Below, one piece after another: positions 36,822-45,380 of a stretch of 64,000 nt of DNA. A program made the position numbers and the translations under genes. Source of the stretch: Sulfurimonas sp. (GTDB lineage: Bacteria; Campylobacterota; Campylobacteria; Campylobacterales; Sulfurimonadaceae); contig NZ_CP093396.1 in the NCBI RefSeq assembly GCF_029027405.1, forward strand, positions 930,001-994,000. Reading direction: 5' to 3'. The notes under the pieces are model-generated. The model was not told the origin of the DNA. It saw only the letters and a program-made list of their open reading frames with translations, and did not search any database. Positions within the stretch are counted from its first letter, which is position 1; each line of letters starts with the position of its first letter.

Positions 36822-38648
36822 GTGAAAAAAATATTTTTTCTTTTCTTTTTACTATTCCCAGTTTTAATATTTGGTAAAATTAATTTTATGCCTTTTGTAG
36901 AAAATCAATTAGAACTAATAAAAGAGATGAATAGTGAAAACATTACTCAAGAAGAAATAGTAAAAATAATTAAAAAACAAGAAGTTATGTACTCTAAGGC
37001 AATAAATGAACTTCTTGAAGATAAAGAAAGGTACTTAGCTTCATCTAAAGAATATGATGCTGAAATTTTTGCTTTGAAAAAAGTTATACATTTAAATAAA
37101 CGCTACAATAATGTTCTAGCTATTGTTAGAGATGAAATATTAATAAAAATATATGAAATATTATCAGAACAAAAGAAAATGATAAAAAATATTTTAACTG
37201 CGTTAAATACTATGCATTCTTACGATGAATATCAAGAGTTTTTAAATAAAGAATTTGTGCGAAATCAGATGAAACTTCAAGAGATTACCAATATTGATTA
37301 TAAAAAATATTTAGAACTTCAAAGTGAATCAAAAGTATTAATAAAAGTTCGAGAGTATGTGAAAATTTATTATATCCTCATAGAAGTAAATAATGATATT
37401 GTTAAATATCTTTCTTACTTTGACAAAAAAATGTATAGTTTAAATGAATACTCAAAGTACGGGTTAGTTGCACCAATAATTAGAATTAATGAGATGCAAG
37501 TAACAAAAAATATTAACTCTATGCTTGAACCACTTGGTCTTAGCATAATAAAAATACTCGTTATTATATTTGTAACACTTTTAATTTATGGTATAAAAAA
37601 GTATGTATATACTTGGGCTCAAAGTTTATTATTTAGAATTAAATATATTCAAAAGTACTCAAAGGATATCGTAAATAAACTACATAAAAGTATAAAATTT
37701 ATTATGTTACTTATAAATATAGAAATAGTGATTTATATATATAATGACTTCATATCTATAAATAGTATAAGCATGACATTTAATGTTTTGTATAGTTTTT
37801 TATTTACTTACTCAGTATACAAAACACTAAATACAATTGTTTCTATAAAAATTTTAAAAATCGATAATAATTCAAGTATAAAGAATGAAATCATTAATGT
37901 AGGGATTAAAATAGTTAATTTCCTTATCTGGATAATAGGGTTTTTACTTATTTTATATTCAGCGGGGGTAAATCTAACTGCTGTATTATCAGGACTTGGT
38001 ATAGGTGGTTTTGCTATTGCACTTGCTGCAAAAGATTCTCTTGCAAACTTTTTTGGAACATTATCCATTTTACTTAGCGATACTTTTTCTCAAGGAGATT
38101 GGATAGTTACTGATAATCAAGAGGGAACTGTTGTTGAGATTGGACTTCGTGTTACGACAATTAGAACTTTTGATAATGCACTTATTTCTATTCCAAATGC
38201 AAACTTAGCAAATACAGATATTAAAAACTGGAACAAAAGAAGGTTAGGTCGTAGAATAAAGATGAGTTTGGGTGTGAAATATGATTCTAAAGCAGATGAT
38301 ATAAGAAATGCTGTATTACAAATAAAAGAGATGCTTCAAACGCATCCAGATATTGCAACAGATAAAACAGAAATAGATAGAAGCCAATATAGTGCATCTA
38401 AAATTTTGTCTTATGAAGATTCACATGGGATAAAGAAGACACTACTTGTTTACTTGGATGAGTTTAGTAGTTCTAGTATAAATATACTCGTTTATTGTTT
38501 TTCAAAAACTGTTGATTGGGAAGAATGGTTAGCTACGAAAGAAGATGTAATGCACCAAATGATGAAGATTTTAGAAAAAAATAACCTTGAGTTTGCATTT
38601 CCATCAATGAGTATATATCATGAAAATGAAGTTAAAAATATAAGCTAA
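36822..38648 (+). CDS. MscS-family mechanosensitive channel
   Basis: Inner-membrane channel opening under membrane tension. The 608-residue protein has a signal-like N-terminus, a long helical periplasmic region (about 20-230), several membrane helices, then the pore-lining helix GLGIGGFAIALAAKDSLANFFG and the conserved beta domain (GDWIVTDNQEGTVVEIGLR). It starts at GTG (36822), two bases after gdhA, with GGAA upstream. Larger than E. coli MscS and closer to MscM or YbdG-like forms. Confidence 0.9.
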   Translation: MKKIFFLFFLLFPVLIFGKINFMPFVENQLELIKEMNSENITQEEIVKIIKKQEVMYSKAINELLEDKERYLASSKEYDAEIFALKKVIHLNKRYNNVLAIVRDEILIKIYEILSEQKKMIKNILTALNTMHSYDEYQEFLNKEFVRNQMKLQEITNIDYKKYLELQSESKVLIKVREYVKIYYILIEVNNDIVKYLSYFDKKMYSLNEYSKYGLVAPIIRINEMQVTKNINSMLEPLGLSIIKILVIIFVTLLIYGIKKYVYTWAQSLLFRIKYIQKYSKDIVNKLHKSIKFIMLLINIEIVIYIYNDFISINSISMTFNVLYSFLFTYSVYKTLNTIVSIKILKIDNNSSIKNEIINVGIKIVNFLIWIIGFLLILYSAGVNLTAVLSGLGIGGFAIALAAKDSLANFFGTLSILLSDTFSQGDWIVTDNQEGTVVEIGLRVTTIRTFDNALISIPNANLANTDIKNWNKRRLGRRIKMSLGVKYDSKADDIRNAVLQIKEMLQTHPDIATDKTEIDRSQYSASKILSYEDSHGIKKTLLVYLDEFSSSSINILVYCFSKTVDWEEWLATKEDVMHQMMKILEKNNLEFAFPSMSIYHENEVKNIS

Positions 38649-38720
38649 AGAAATTTTTATCTTTTTGTGATAAAATCATCACTTAAATAAAAGAACTACT
38701 AAATAAAAGGTATAAATTAT

Positions 38721-39335
38721 ATGCAAAAAATAAAGTCTAGAGTTAATATTTATGCGCTTATGTCAAGAATCTTACTTCAAGAGTTAGATATAAAAACTTT
38801 AAATATGATTAAAAAAGATGAGAATATTTTAGAATTTTTTCCAACTTTAAAAGAGTGGAAGCAACTTAGAGATATTGATGAAAATAAACTTTTGCAAGAG
38901 TATTTTAATCCAGATTTTGTAAACTTGTCTGTTTTACATCTTATTCCTTATGAGTCATTTTATGTAAGAGATGACCAAATGGTTGAAACAGGTGGAGCAA
39001 ACCCTGTAACAGATATGTATAGTGCATATAACTTTATGGTTGATTATGAAGCATCTAGAACTGTTTCTTCAGACCACATTGGTGTTGAGTTAGAGTTTAT
39101 GCATCATTTATGTTTAGCAGAATTAAAAGCTTTAGAAGATAAGAATGAAAGTGCAGTAAAAGAAGTACAAGTCGTTCAAAAAGAGTTTTTGAATAAACAT
39201 CTACTAAAATGGGCACCGCTTTATCTTATAAATATGAAGTATGAGGCTAGAACACCCTTATACTACGATGCTGCTGAGATGACTATGGAGTTTTTACTTA
39301 GTGATAACGAATATTTAGTAGAAAAAATAAAATAA
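38721..39335 (+). CDS. TorD/DmsD-family chaperone
   Basis: Cytoplasmic chaperone for molybdoenzyme maturation. The 204-residue all-helical protein has the family's conserved IPYESFYVRDD, then DHIGVELEFMHHL in the middle (matching the TorD DHxxxELxF motif) and a closing FLN-KHLLKWAPLY helix. It heads a cluster with a ferredoxin gene three bases downstream. Its client is probably a formate dehydrogenase or a related Tat-exported enzyme, which is not in the window. Confidence 0.85.
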   Translation: MQKIKSRVNIYALMSRILLQELDIKTLNMIKKDENILEFFPTLKEWKQLRDIDENKLLQEYFNPDFVNLSVLHLIPYESFYVRDDQMVETGGANPVTDMYSAYNFMVDYEASRTVSSDHIGVELEFMHHLCLAELKALEDKNESAVKEVQVVQKEFLNKHLLKWAPLYLINMKYEARTPLYYDAAEMTMEFLLSDNEYLVEKIK

Positions 39336-39338
39336 TTT

Positions 39339-40439
39339 ATGTCCTTGATAAAACTAGAAGCAAGTCGCTGTGTTCGCTCTCTAGCAAGAGAGAGTCAATG
39401 CAACAAGTGTGAGCTTATTTGTCCAACAGATGCTATTGTAGTTGGTAATAATCCTCTCCCTGCTATAAACTTTTCAGCTTGTGTTGGCTGTGGTGCTTGT
39501 GATGCGATTTGTCCAAGTGAAGCTCTAGTTTTAGAAAATTTTAAACCAAGTGAATTTTTCTTCTCTTTTTTAGAGGACAAAAAAAATCTAATCTCTTGCA
39601 AAAAAAATGTTCCTTGTATTGCAGGACTAAGTATTGAGCATATAGTTTCTTTAGCTGTTTTAAAAAAAGAAATGGTTTTGGATATGGGACATTGTGCTGA
39701 GTGTGAAATAGCACATAAGTGTAAGCCTCAAATAATTAAAAACTATGAAGAAGCGACATATCTTTTAGAAGCCATGCAAAGTGACGCAGTTATAAAACTT
39801 CAAAATGTTTGTTACGAAGAAGATAAAGAAGAAAATAGTGACAGAAGAAGTTTTCTTGGTTCAATAAATATAAAAAATATTGCTAAAACAAAACACGCAT
39901 TTGAGATAGAAGTTAAAAAAGCTAGTGATGAGTTGGTTAAGCATACTTTGCAAAAAGAAGATATAGCACTTTTAAAGAAAAAAAGGTTGACAGATAGGAG
40001 AAAACTTTTTTTTACAGCTATAAAAAGAGTTGAAAAACCTTCAGAGTTTCACATAGTAGATGCTAATGAAGTAACTTTTACTTCACAAAAGCTAATGAAT
40101 GAAGATAGTTGTACAGCGTGTCAAATGTGTTATCGAGTTTGTCCTTCTGGAGCATTAACTTCAGATATAAAAAACTCTAAGATTGATTTTGATCCTTTTC
40201 TGTGTATAAAGTGTAATATCTGTCATGATGTATGTGAGGTAGATGCTATCACTCTTTCTTCCTCCTACAATATAAAAGAATTTTTTGCTCCAGAGGTTCA
40301 AAATTTGATTTCTTTTAAAGTTAGAAGATGTGATGAGTGTAATGTTATTTTTAGTACAAATTCAAATGATAAAATGTGTTATAGATGCAAGGCAGAAGAT
40401 GAAGAAGCAAGAGAGTTATGGGGTATAGAAGATGAATGA
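39339..40439 (+). CDS. Multi-cluster ferredoxin-like iron-sulfur protein
   Basis: A 366-residue cytoplasmic protein with two pairs of [4Fe-4S] ferredoxin motifs: CNKCELICP and CVGCGACDAICP near the N-terminus, CTACQMCYRVCP and CIKCNICHDVCE near the C-terminus. Between them CAECEIAHKC and at the end CDECNVIF...CYRC may bind metal. Probably an electron carrier or assembly factor for the molybdoenzyme whose TorD chaperone is encoded just before. It overlaps the next gene by eight bases. Confidence 0.82.
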   Translation: MSLIKLEASRCVRSLARESQCNKCELICPTDAIVVGNNPLPAINFSACVGCGACDAICPSEALVLENFKPSEFFFSFLEDKKNLISCKKNVPCIAGLSIEHIVSLAVLKKEMVLDMGHCAECEIAHKCKPQIIKNYEEATYLLEAMQSDAVIKLQNVCYEEDKEENSDRRSFLGSINIKNIAKTKHAFEIEVKKASDELVKHTLQKEDIALLKKKRLTDRRKLFFTAIKRVEKPSEFHIVDANEVTFTSQKLMNEDSCTACQMCYRVCPSGALTSDIKNSKIDFDPFLCIKCNICHDVCEVDAITLSSSYNIKEFFAPEVQNLISFKVRRCDECNVIFSTNSNDKMCYRCKAEDEEARELWGIEDE

Positions 40440-41190
40440 AGCAAATCAAATCTCTTCGCAAACTAAACTTTTTGGTTTTATAGGTGAGTATGCTGGAGTT
40501 AGTAGATTTAGTGCAGTTGTAAACAAAATGTTTAAACTAAATAGTGATGATGCGATGATGATTCCTATGAATATTAGAGAGGATGATTTATATTTTACAC
40601 TCTCAAATATGAAAAAATCACAAGTAGATGGTGCAATAATTTCTAGTGAATATACAGATGCCATACTAGATGTTTTAGACGAATCAAGTGTGATGGTTAT
40701 AGAATCAGGTATGTGTGATATTGTTTTTAAAAAGGATGATAGATTGATTGGTGACTTATTTAGCATTAGAGTGCTAAATGAGGCTTTAAAAGATGTTCTA
40801 GCGACAAAGATAGCAGTGGTAGGGATAAAACCCTATACAAAAGCATTTACACTTCTAAGCTGCGGATTTGAAGTTAGTTACTTTCATGACAATCTTGAAG
40901 AGTTGATGGAGTTTACAAAACAAGCACAACTTAAAAATGCAGATATAAATCGTTTAGTAGATGGCATGAGTGTAGATATGTCAAAATTTGATGCTGTTTT
41001 AGATTTTTCAGATTTTGAGAGTTTTGATATGATAGAAAATTTACCAAAAACTTGTTTTGATATGAAAAACTCAAAACAGTTTTCGGCTTTAAAACAAAGA
41101 GCCAAAGAGCTAGATGCTAAGTATGTTAGTTATGATGATATGATAAAACAATTAAGTGCTGTAGCATATAAAAAAATAATAAAAGGATAG
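40432..41190 (+). CDS. Degenerate shikimate-dehydrogenase-like protein
   Basis: A 252-residue protein with a weak but continuous AroE pattern: LFGFIGEYAGVSRFSAVVNK corresponds to the substrate domain start, and DRLIGDLFSIRVLNEALKD aligns with DGRLIGYNTDGLGFLRALKE of AroE. The catalytic NVTIPHK lysine loop and the NTD aspartate are missing (GAIISSEYTD and LFS here), so shikimate dehydrogenase activity is unlikely. The genes before and after suggest a recruited role in enzyme maturation. The assignment is by eye. Confidence 0.55.
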   Translation: MNEANQISSQTKLFGFIGEYAGVSRFSAVVNKMFKLNSDDAMMIPMNIREDDLYFTLSNMKKSQVDGAIISSEYTDAILDVLDESSVMVIESGMCDIVFKKDDRLIGDLFSIRVLNEALKDVLATKIAVVGIKPYTKAFTLLSCGFEVSYFHDNLEELMEFTKQAQLKNADINRLVDGMSVDMSKFDAVLDFSDFESFDMIENLPKTCFDMKNSKQFSALKQRAKELDAKYVSYDDMIKQLSAVAYKKIIKG

Positions 41191-41194
41191 AGTA

Positions 41195-41701
41195 ATGGAA
41201 CAACATGATTTAAGTGATTTAAAAGCAGAGTTTGATAAGTTTGTAAGTGATAAATGTTCAGTAAATACAGAAGATTCAATGACTCAAAATAGGGATGTTG
41301 GAGATAAAGAAGATGAAGAAGCTGTTCCACAATTTGTAGATGCCTTAACTTCCAAGCTTTTAGCTCCTGCTCAAAGTGGAGTATATCTTTCTCGTTTAGA
41401 TATCAAAAGAATTGCTGAGGCAATTGATGAGTCCATACCTATAAAAGAACGCACAAAAATGGTGAAGTCATTGTTTAGACATACTACTAAAAAAGAGTAT
41501 CTTAAAGATGCTTTTACAGAAATAGATAAACATATAAACGGACGCATATTAATTTACAAAGAACTAGGTGAAGCTTTTCCAGCATCTAAGGAAATTTTTG
41601 ATGAGCATACAAAAAAAGCAAAAAAAACTATGAAAATGTTTAGCACAATTATAGAAGACTTTGAAGAGATAGAGCCAACTAGTGATCCTATGTTTGTTTA
41701 A
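41195..41701 (+). CDS. Unknown protein, end of TorD-ferredoxin cluster
   Basis: A 168-residue soluble, charged, helical protein (LLAPAQSGVYLSRLDIKRIAEAI; MVKSLFRHTTKKEYLKDAF). No family recognised. It starts four bases after the AroE-like gene, with AAAAGGA as ribosome site, and closes the cluster with a strong terminator hairpin. Possibly a partner in the same maturation system. Confidence 0.65.
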   Translation: MEQHDLSDLKAEFDKFVSDKCSVNTEDSMTQNRDVGDKEDEEAVPQFVDALTSKLLAPAQSGVYLSRLDIKRIAEAIDESIPIKERTKMVKSLFRHTTKKEYLKDAFTEIDKHINGRILIYKELGEAFPASKEIFDEHTKKAKKTMKMFSTIIEDFEEIEPTSDPMFV

Positions 41702-41727
41702 AGAAAGATTATTTTTCTTTAAACAAA
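41693..41727. terminator. Strong bidirectional hairpin terminator
   Basis: TTTGTTTAAAGAAA (41693-41706) pairs perfectly with TTTCTTTAAACAAA (41714-41727), a 14-pair stem with a seven-base loop. It spans the stop of the plus-strand gene and the stop of the convergent yjbR remnant, so it can end transcription from both directions. It also marks the edge between the conserved cluster and the accessory region. Confidence 0.75.
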
Positions 41728-42063
41728 AGCAACTTGGCTTTCTCTTTTTTTGTAAGCTTAGAAATTACTAAGGCGTAAGATTCATCAATCATATCAACTA
41801 AAATTTCATCTTTCATAGTTCCATCAAGTATTACACTGTTCCAATGTTTTTTATTCATGTGGTAGCCTGGAATAACACACTCATATATATCACGATAACC
41901 GATGGCATCCTCAGGTAATGATTTTAAATTTACCCTTAGTGGAGACTCTTCTTGTTGATACCAAAGCAAACATCTTGTTCATAACTTTAAACACCATAGT
42001 CTTATCATCAAATGGAAACTCTTTTGTTGAACCATCTTTTGATATAAGTATTTTTTCCAACTT
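41709..42063 (-). pseudogene. MmcQ/YjbR-like gene, frameshifted and cut by an IS
   Basis: The C-terminal part is a clear MmcQ/YjbR domain (SPLRVNLK, VIPGYHMNKKHWNSV, DESYALV). Its correct N-terminal portion lies in another frame upstream: KLEKILISKDGSTKEFPFDD and MVFKVMNKMFALVST are encoded at about 41957-42063. The frames join if one base is removed near 41956, so a +1 frameshift separates them. The first few codons are then replaced by the IS end at 42064. No intact start remains; the gene is doubly broken. Confidence 0.75.
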
Positions 42064-42152
42064 TGGAATGTCCCCTATAAACTAGACACTAATTAATCCA
42101 ATAATTTAGATAGTATAATGATATAACATTATGAAAATTATAGGGTTGAAAA

Positions 42153-42437
42153 ATGGCAAGAAAAAGATACAGTGAAGAGTTTAGAATAGAGGCAGTAAAA
42201 CAAGTAACTAAAAATGGTTACAGCATAACAGATACGGCAAATAGATTAGGTATACATCCAACATCGTTAAGTGGTTGGATAAAAAGATTAGAGTCTCCAG
42301 CAGCAGTAAAAAAATATAAGATTATGGATGAGTCCCAAGCGGAGATAAAAAAACTCCAAAAAGAGCTAAAGAGAGTTACAGAAGAGAGGGACATCCTAAA
42401 AAAGGCCGCGGTGTACTTTGCAAGCCACACAAACTAA
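42153..42437 (+). CDS. IS3-family transposase OrfA
   Basis: A 94-residue DNA-binding subunit with a helix-turn-helix (EEFRIEAVKQVTKNGYSITD, LGIHPTSLSGWI) and a leucine-zipper-like tail (IKKLQKELKRVTEERDILKKA). The frame ends after the slippery sequence A_AAA_AAG at 42398-42404, where a -1 shift would fuse it to OrfB. Confidence 0.88.
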   Translation: MARKRYSEEFRIEAVKQVTKNGYSITDTANRLGIHPTSLSGWIKRLESPAAVKKYKIMDESQAEIKKLQKELKRVTEERDILKKAAVYFASHTN

Positions 42438-42496
42438 AATATACTTTTATTAAAGCTTATAGCGAAGTCTATGCCATTCATAGACTTTGTAAAGTT

Positions 42497-43309
42497 ATGC
42501 AAGTGCACCGAAGTGGATATTACCAGTGGCTAAATCAACCGATTTCTAATAGAGAGTTGGAAAATCAAGAATTACTTATTCAGATAAAAGAAGCCTATAA
42601 AGAATCCAATGGGGTATATGGTCATAGAAATATTCATAAAGATTTAAAAGAACTTGGAGTTCATGTAAATAAAAAGAGAGTAGCTAGACTGATGAGCGAG
42701 GCCAAGCTCTATGGTGTAGGCACTTATAAACGTAAGCCATACTCTAAAGCTGGTCCCGTTCACAAGGCACATCCTAATCATTTACAGCAGTGTTTTATAG
42801 TAAATAAACCTAATGATACTTGGGTTAGTGATATAACTTACATTAGAACAAAAGAAGGATGGATATTCTTGGCAACTGTTATAGATTTATTTAATAGAAA
42901 AATTATTGGCTGGGCGACAGGACATAGACAAACAACACCACTAATTATTGATGCACTTAAAATGGCAGTTACAAGACTGCATAAGGATGATAAGGTTATT
43001 CTTCACTCCGATCAGGGAAGTCAATATAGCTCTTATGATTATAAAAAGTTTGCCAAGAAGCATAATATTACTCTTAGCATGAGTAGAAGAGGAAACTGTT
43101 ATGATAATGCAGTTGCGGAAAGCTTCTTCAAAACATTAAAAAAAGAGCTTGTTAGAAAGCAGGTATTTTTAACTAGAGAAGTTGCAGCATCTAAAATCTT
43201 TGAATATATAGAAATGTTCTACAACTCGAAAAGAAGACATAGTTATTTGGATTATATTTCACCAAATGAGTTTGAAAAAAGGTATAATTTGGGGTCTTCA
43301 GAAAATTAG
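42497..43309 (+). CDS. IS3-family transposase OrfB (DDE integrase)
   Basis: A 270-residue rve-type catalytic subunit. DDE residues are visible in WVSDITYI, LHSDQGSQYSS and the glutamate in YDNAVAESFFKTLKKE. The frame is open upstream of the ATG (42497) through about 42402, encoding the KYTFIKAYSEVYAIHRLCKV segment typical of OrfAB fusions, so the functional product is probably made by -1 frameshifting from OrfA. Looks intact. Confidence 0.9.
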   Translation: MQVHRSGYYQWLNQPISNRELENQELLIQIKEAYKESNGVYGHRNIHKDLKELGVHVNKKRVARLMSEAKLYGVGTYKRKPYSKAGPVHKAHPNHLQQCFIVNKPNDTWVSDITYIRTKEGWIFLATVIDLFNRKIIGWATGHRQTTPLIIDALKMAVTRLHKDDKVILHSDQGSQYSSYDYKKFAKKHNITLSMSRRGNCYDNAVAESFFKTLKKELVRKQVFLTREVAASKIFEYIEMFYNSKRRHSYLDYISPNEFEKRYNLGSSEN

Positions 43310-43354
43310 GTTTTTACTGGATTAGTAATTGTCTAGTTTATAGGGGACATTCCA

Positions 43355-43385
43355 TTGCTTTTATCATAGTTGTCTTTAGATGCTA
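43355..43385 (-). repeat. 31-bp fragment of the cdiA-like gene between two IS elements
   Basis: These 31 bases are identical to 48843-48873 inside the cdiA-like gene (encoding ASKDNYDKS). Homology begins exactly at the right end of the first IS and stops close to the left end of the second. Together with the 483-base copy at 44731-45213 it shows that a second, partial adhesin copy once ran through here and was interrupted by the second IS and truncated by the first. Confidence 0.75.
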
Positions 43386-43394
43386 ATATTATAC

Positions 43395-44720
43395 TACCCC
43401 AATATGTCAAGACAACTTTTTCAAAAATCTAATTCCCTAAATACCTGTTACCCTATGCTACATTTTCACTAGATTTAGTGTAATTCTCATCATTGATTTT
43501 TAAACTATCATAATAAACATTCATAGGTTTTTTATATTTCAATGTCTCATGAAATCTTCTATGATTATAAAATTCTATATAATCCTTAACATCACTTTTG
43601 AGAATTGATACTCTCTCATATTCATTGAGGTATATTTTTTCAACTTTAGCACTTCTCCAGAACCTCTCAATACAAATATTATCTGTTGCTCTACCTTTAC
43701 CATCCATAGAGATAATTATGTCATTATCTTTTAATGTTTGAGTGTGGATACAGCTTGTATATTGTGACCCTTGATCAGTATTAAATATCTCAGGCTTACC
43801 ATAGAGTGCGAGTGCTTCATCTAGTACACCCATGACTAAATCTGTATCCATTGTGTTGGATATTCGCCAAGATAATATTGCTTTAGAATACCAATCAATT
43901 ATGGCAGCCATATAGACCATACCACCTTTAATTTTAATATAGGTTATATCTGTTGACCATACTTGGTTTGCTCTTACGATATCTAATCCTCTTATTTTGT
44001 AAGAGTATTTATGATGTTGCTTGTCCGCCCAGCTTGTATTTGGTGGTCTTACAGCTAAAACAGCCTGTAAACCTAACTCTCTACGGTATGCCAGCACTGT
44101 GTTGGGACTGACACGAAAACCATCCTCTAGTAGTTGATGATACACTTTCATATAGCCATAGCTTGGTATCTCTTCAAATACTTTTTCTATATGTTTTTTA
44201 ATTACATTTTTAGCAAGATTTACCATTGGTGCATAGAACAAATTACTTCTGTTATAGTTAATAAGATTACATTGTTTTACAACTGATAATGCCTTATTTT
44301 CATCTCTATCAATCAACTCCTTTTTATAGCTAGAGTCCAAGCTGCTTAACTTTCCCACCGCCCAGTCCTTCTCTACTGTTAGTTGACCTACAACCTTTGC
44401 ATATTCATCAAGTTTAGCTTGTAATCTTACATTCTCTTCTTTGTACTCTTTAATTACTTTTGCAGGTTCCATCGCAACTTCTGCATTTTCCAAAAATATC
44501 TTCTTCCAATTTTGTAAGTTTTTTGGTGTGATATTATTTACACTTGCTATTTCATTTAGTGTCTTATCTTCTTTTAAAACTTCTAAAACTAACTTTGTCT
44601 TGAATTCTGCTGTATATGTTGTTCTTTTTCGACTCATAAGATTACCTTCTATTTTTATTGTTTAATTTTACTCTTTTAAGAATTAAACTTTAGAAATAGT
44701 TGTTTGATTTTCTTGGGGTA
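43395..44720 (-). mobile_element. Second IS element (single-ORF IS3-like)
   Basis: An element of about 1.33 kb with imperfect terminal inverted repeats: the left end begins TACCCCAATATGTCAAGACA, and the right end, read inward, begins TACCCCAAGAAAATCAAACA; similarity continues for about 40 bases. It carries one long transposase gene on the minus strand. It is inserted into the duplicated adhesin segment; flanks are AT repeats (TATA on both sides), so the exact target duplication is uncertain. Confidence 0.75.
43453..44637 (-). CDS. IS3-like transposase, single ORF
   Basis: A 394-residue transposase combining an N-terminal helix-turn-helix (TYTAEFKTKLVLEVLKED, ASVNNITPKNLQNW), a coiled coil and a C-terminal rve catalytic domain. 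Catalytic residues appear in WSTDITYIK, FNTDQGSQYTS and the glutamate of DNICIERFWRSAKVE. OrfA and OrfB functions are in one uninterrupted frame, unlike the neighbouring IS. It looks intact. Confidence 0.88.
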   Translation of the reverse strand: MSRKRTTYTAEFKTKLVLEVLKEDKTLNEIASVNNITPKNLQNWKKIFLENAEVAMEPAKVIKEYKEENVRLQAKLDEYAKVVGQLTVEKDWAVGKLSSLDSSYKKELIDRDENKALSVVKQCNLINYNRSNLFYAPMVNLAKNVIKKHIEKVFEEIPSYGYMKVYHQLLEDGFRVSPNTVLAYRRELGLQAVLAVRPPNTSWADKQHHKYSYKIRGLDIVRANQVWSTDITYIKIKGGMVYMAAIIDWYSKAILSWRISNTMDTDLVMGVLDEALALYGKPEIFNTDQGSQYTSCIHTQTLKDNDIIISMDGKGRATDNICIERFWRSAKVEKIYLNEYERVSILKSDVKDYIEFYNHRRFHETLKYKKPMNVYYDSLKINDENYTKSSENVA

Positions 44721-45313
44721 GTATATATATCTGTTGAAGTGGCATCTATGTTTATATCGTTTGTTGCTTGTAGAGTACTTCCTTGTACTGTTGCTTTATT
44801 TTTTGCTCTTAGTGTTATGTTCTTAGCCATTACACCAGAAGCTATGCTTTTTTGAGCATATTCTTCTAGTTGTGTTTCTATAGCATCTATATCTAGTTCT
44901 ATAGAAGCACTAAGTGCTGTACCCAATGTTTGAGAAGCAGCAGTTGCTGTTTTTGATATTTGAGATAATAGGGCTGTGTTTTTTGTGGCGAAGGTAACTA
45001 TTGATAAGGCTATATTTGCTTTATAGTATTTACTATCTTCTTTTAAGTCATCTAGTAGTTCTTTAAACTCTTCTACATCTGCTAGTTCTATAAAGCCTGT
45101 TTTATTTTTATAGTCTTGTTTTACTTTAGCAAATAAACCCTCTTGTCTTTTTACTTCATCTTTGTACTTATCATAGTTACCTTTTGCGGTGTCTATTGTC
45201 TTTTTTGCTTCTTTTATGCTTATATCTTTGGAGGCTGTTAGAGTTGGTAGGTGTGCGTAGCAGTAGTTGTTTAAAAGGAAAAGTATTATTAATGCTGTTT
45301 TTAGTGGGTGCAT
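44690..45313 (-). pseudogene. Partial adhesin copy fused to a new signal peptide, cut by IS
   Basis: A 207-residue ORF. Residues about 35-195 are nearly identical to an internal part of the 2590-residue CdiA-like protein, but the first 34 residues form a separate signal-peptide-like start (LIILFLLNNYCYA) with its own AAAGGAAAG ribosome site. The C-terminus (YTTPRKSNNYF) comes from the IS inserted at 44720. It is either a remnant of a second adhesin gene or a chimeric secreted fragment; it lacks a TPS domain and toxin. Confidence 0.55.
44731..45213 (-). repeat. 483-bp duplicated segment, copy 1
   Basis: Aligns without gaps to 48880-49362 (constant offset 4149). I count seven mismatches, about 98.6% identity, so the duplication is recent or kept similar by gene conversion. 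It encodes the helical AKGNYDKYKDEVKRQEG to ATNDINIDATSTDI region. Confidence 0.85.
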
Positions 45314-45380
45314 CTAGTTGGACTTTCCTTTATTTGTTTTAAAGTGGAGATTCATGTCTAGAGGTGTAACTTTTTCTACT

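Larger units (their letters stand above)
42064..43354 (+). mobile_element. IS3-family insertion sequence with orfA/orfB
   Basis: A 1291-base element bounded by a perfect 25-base terminal inverted repeat (42064-42088 and 43330-43354), starting TGGAATGTCCCC. It contains orfA and orfB in the -1 frame relation with a slippery A_AAA_AAG at 42398-42404. No target-site duplication is seen: the left flank is yjbR and the right flank is a fragment of the cdiA-like gene, so the element probably took part in a deletion or recombination after it inserted. Confidence 0.85.

Noticed and set aside
40432..41190. Calling this gene aroE
   Set aside because: The NVTIPHK and NTD motifs needed for catalysis are not present; only overall resemblance remains.
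42069..43349. First IS bounded by TGTCCCC...GGGGACA (usual TG/CA ends)
   Set aside because: The inverted repeat continues five bases further on both sides and the adhesin homology starts exactly at 43355, so the wider limits 42064-43354 fit better.
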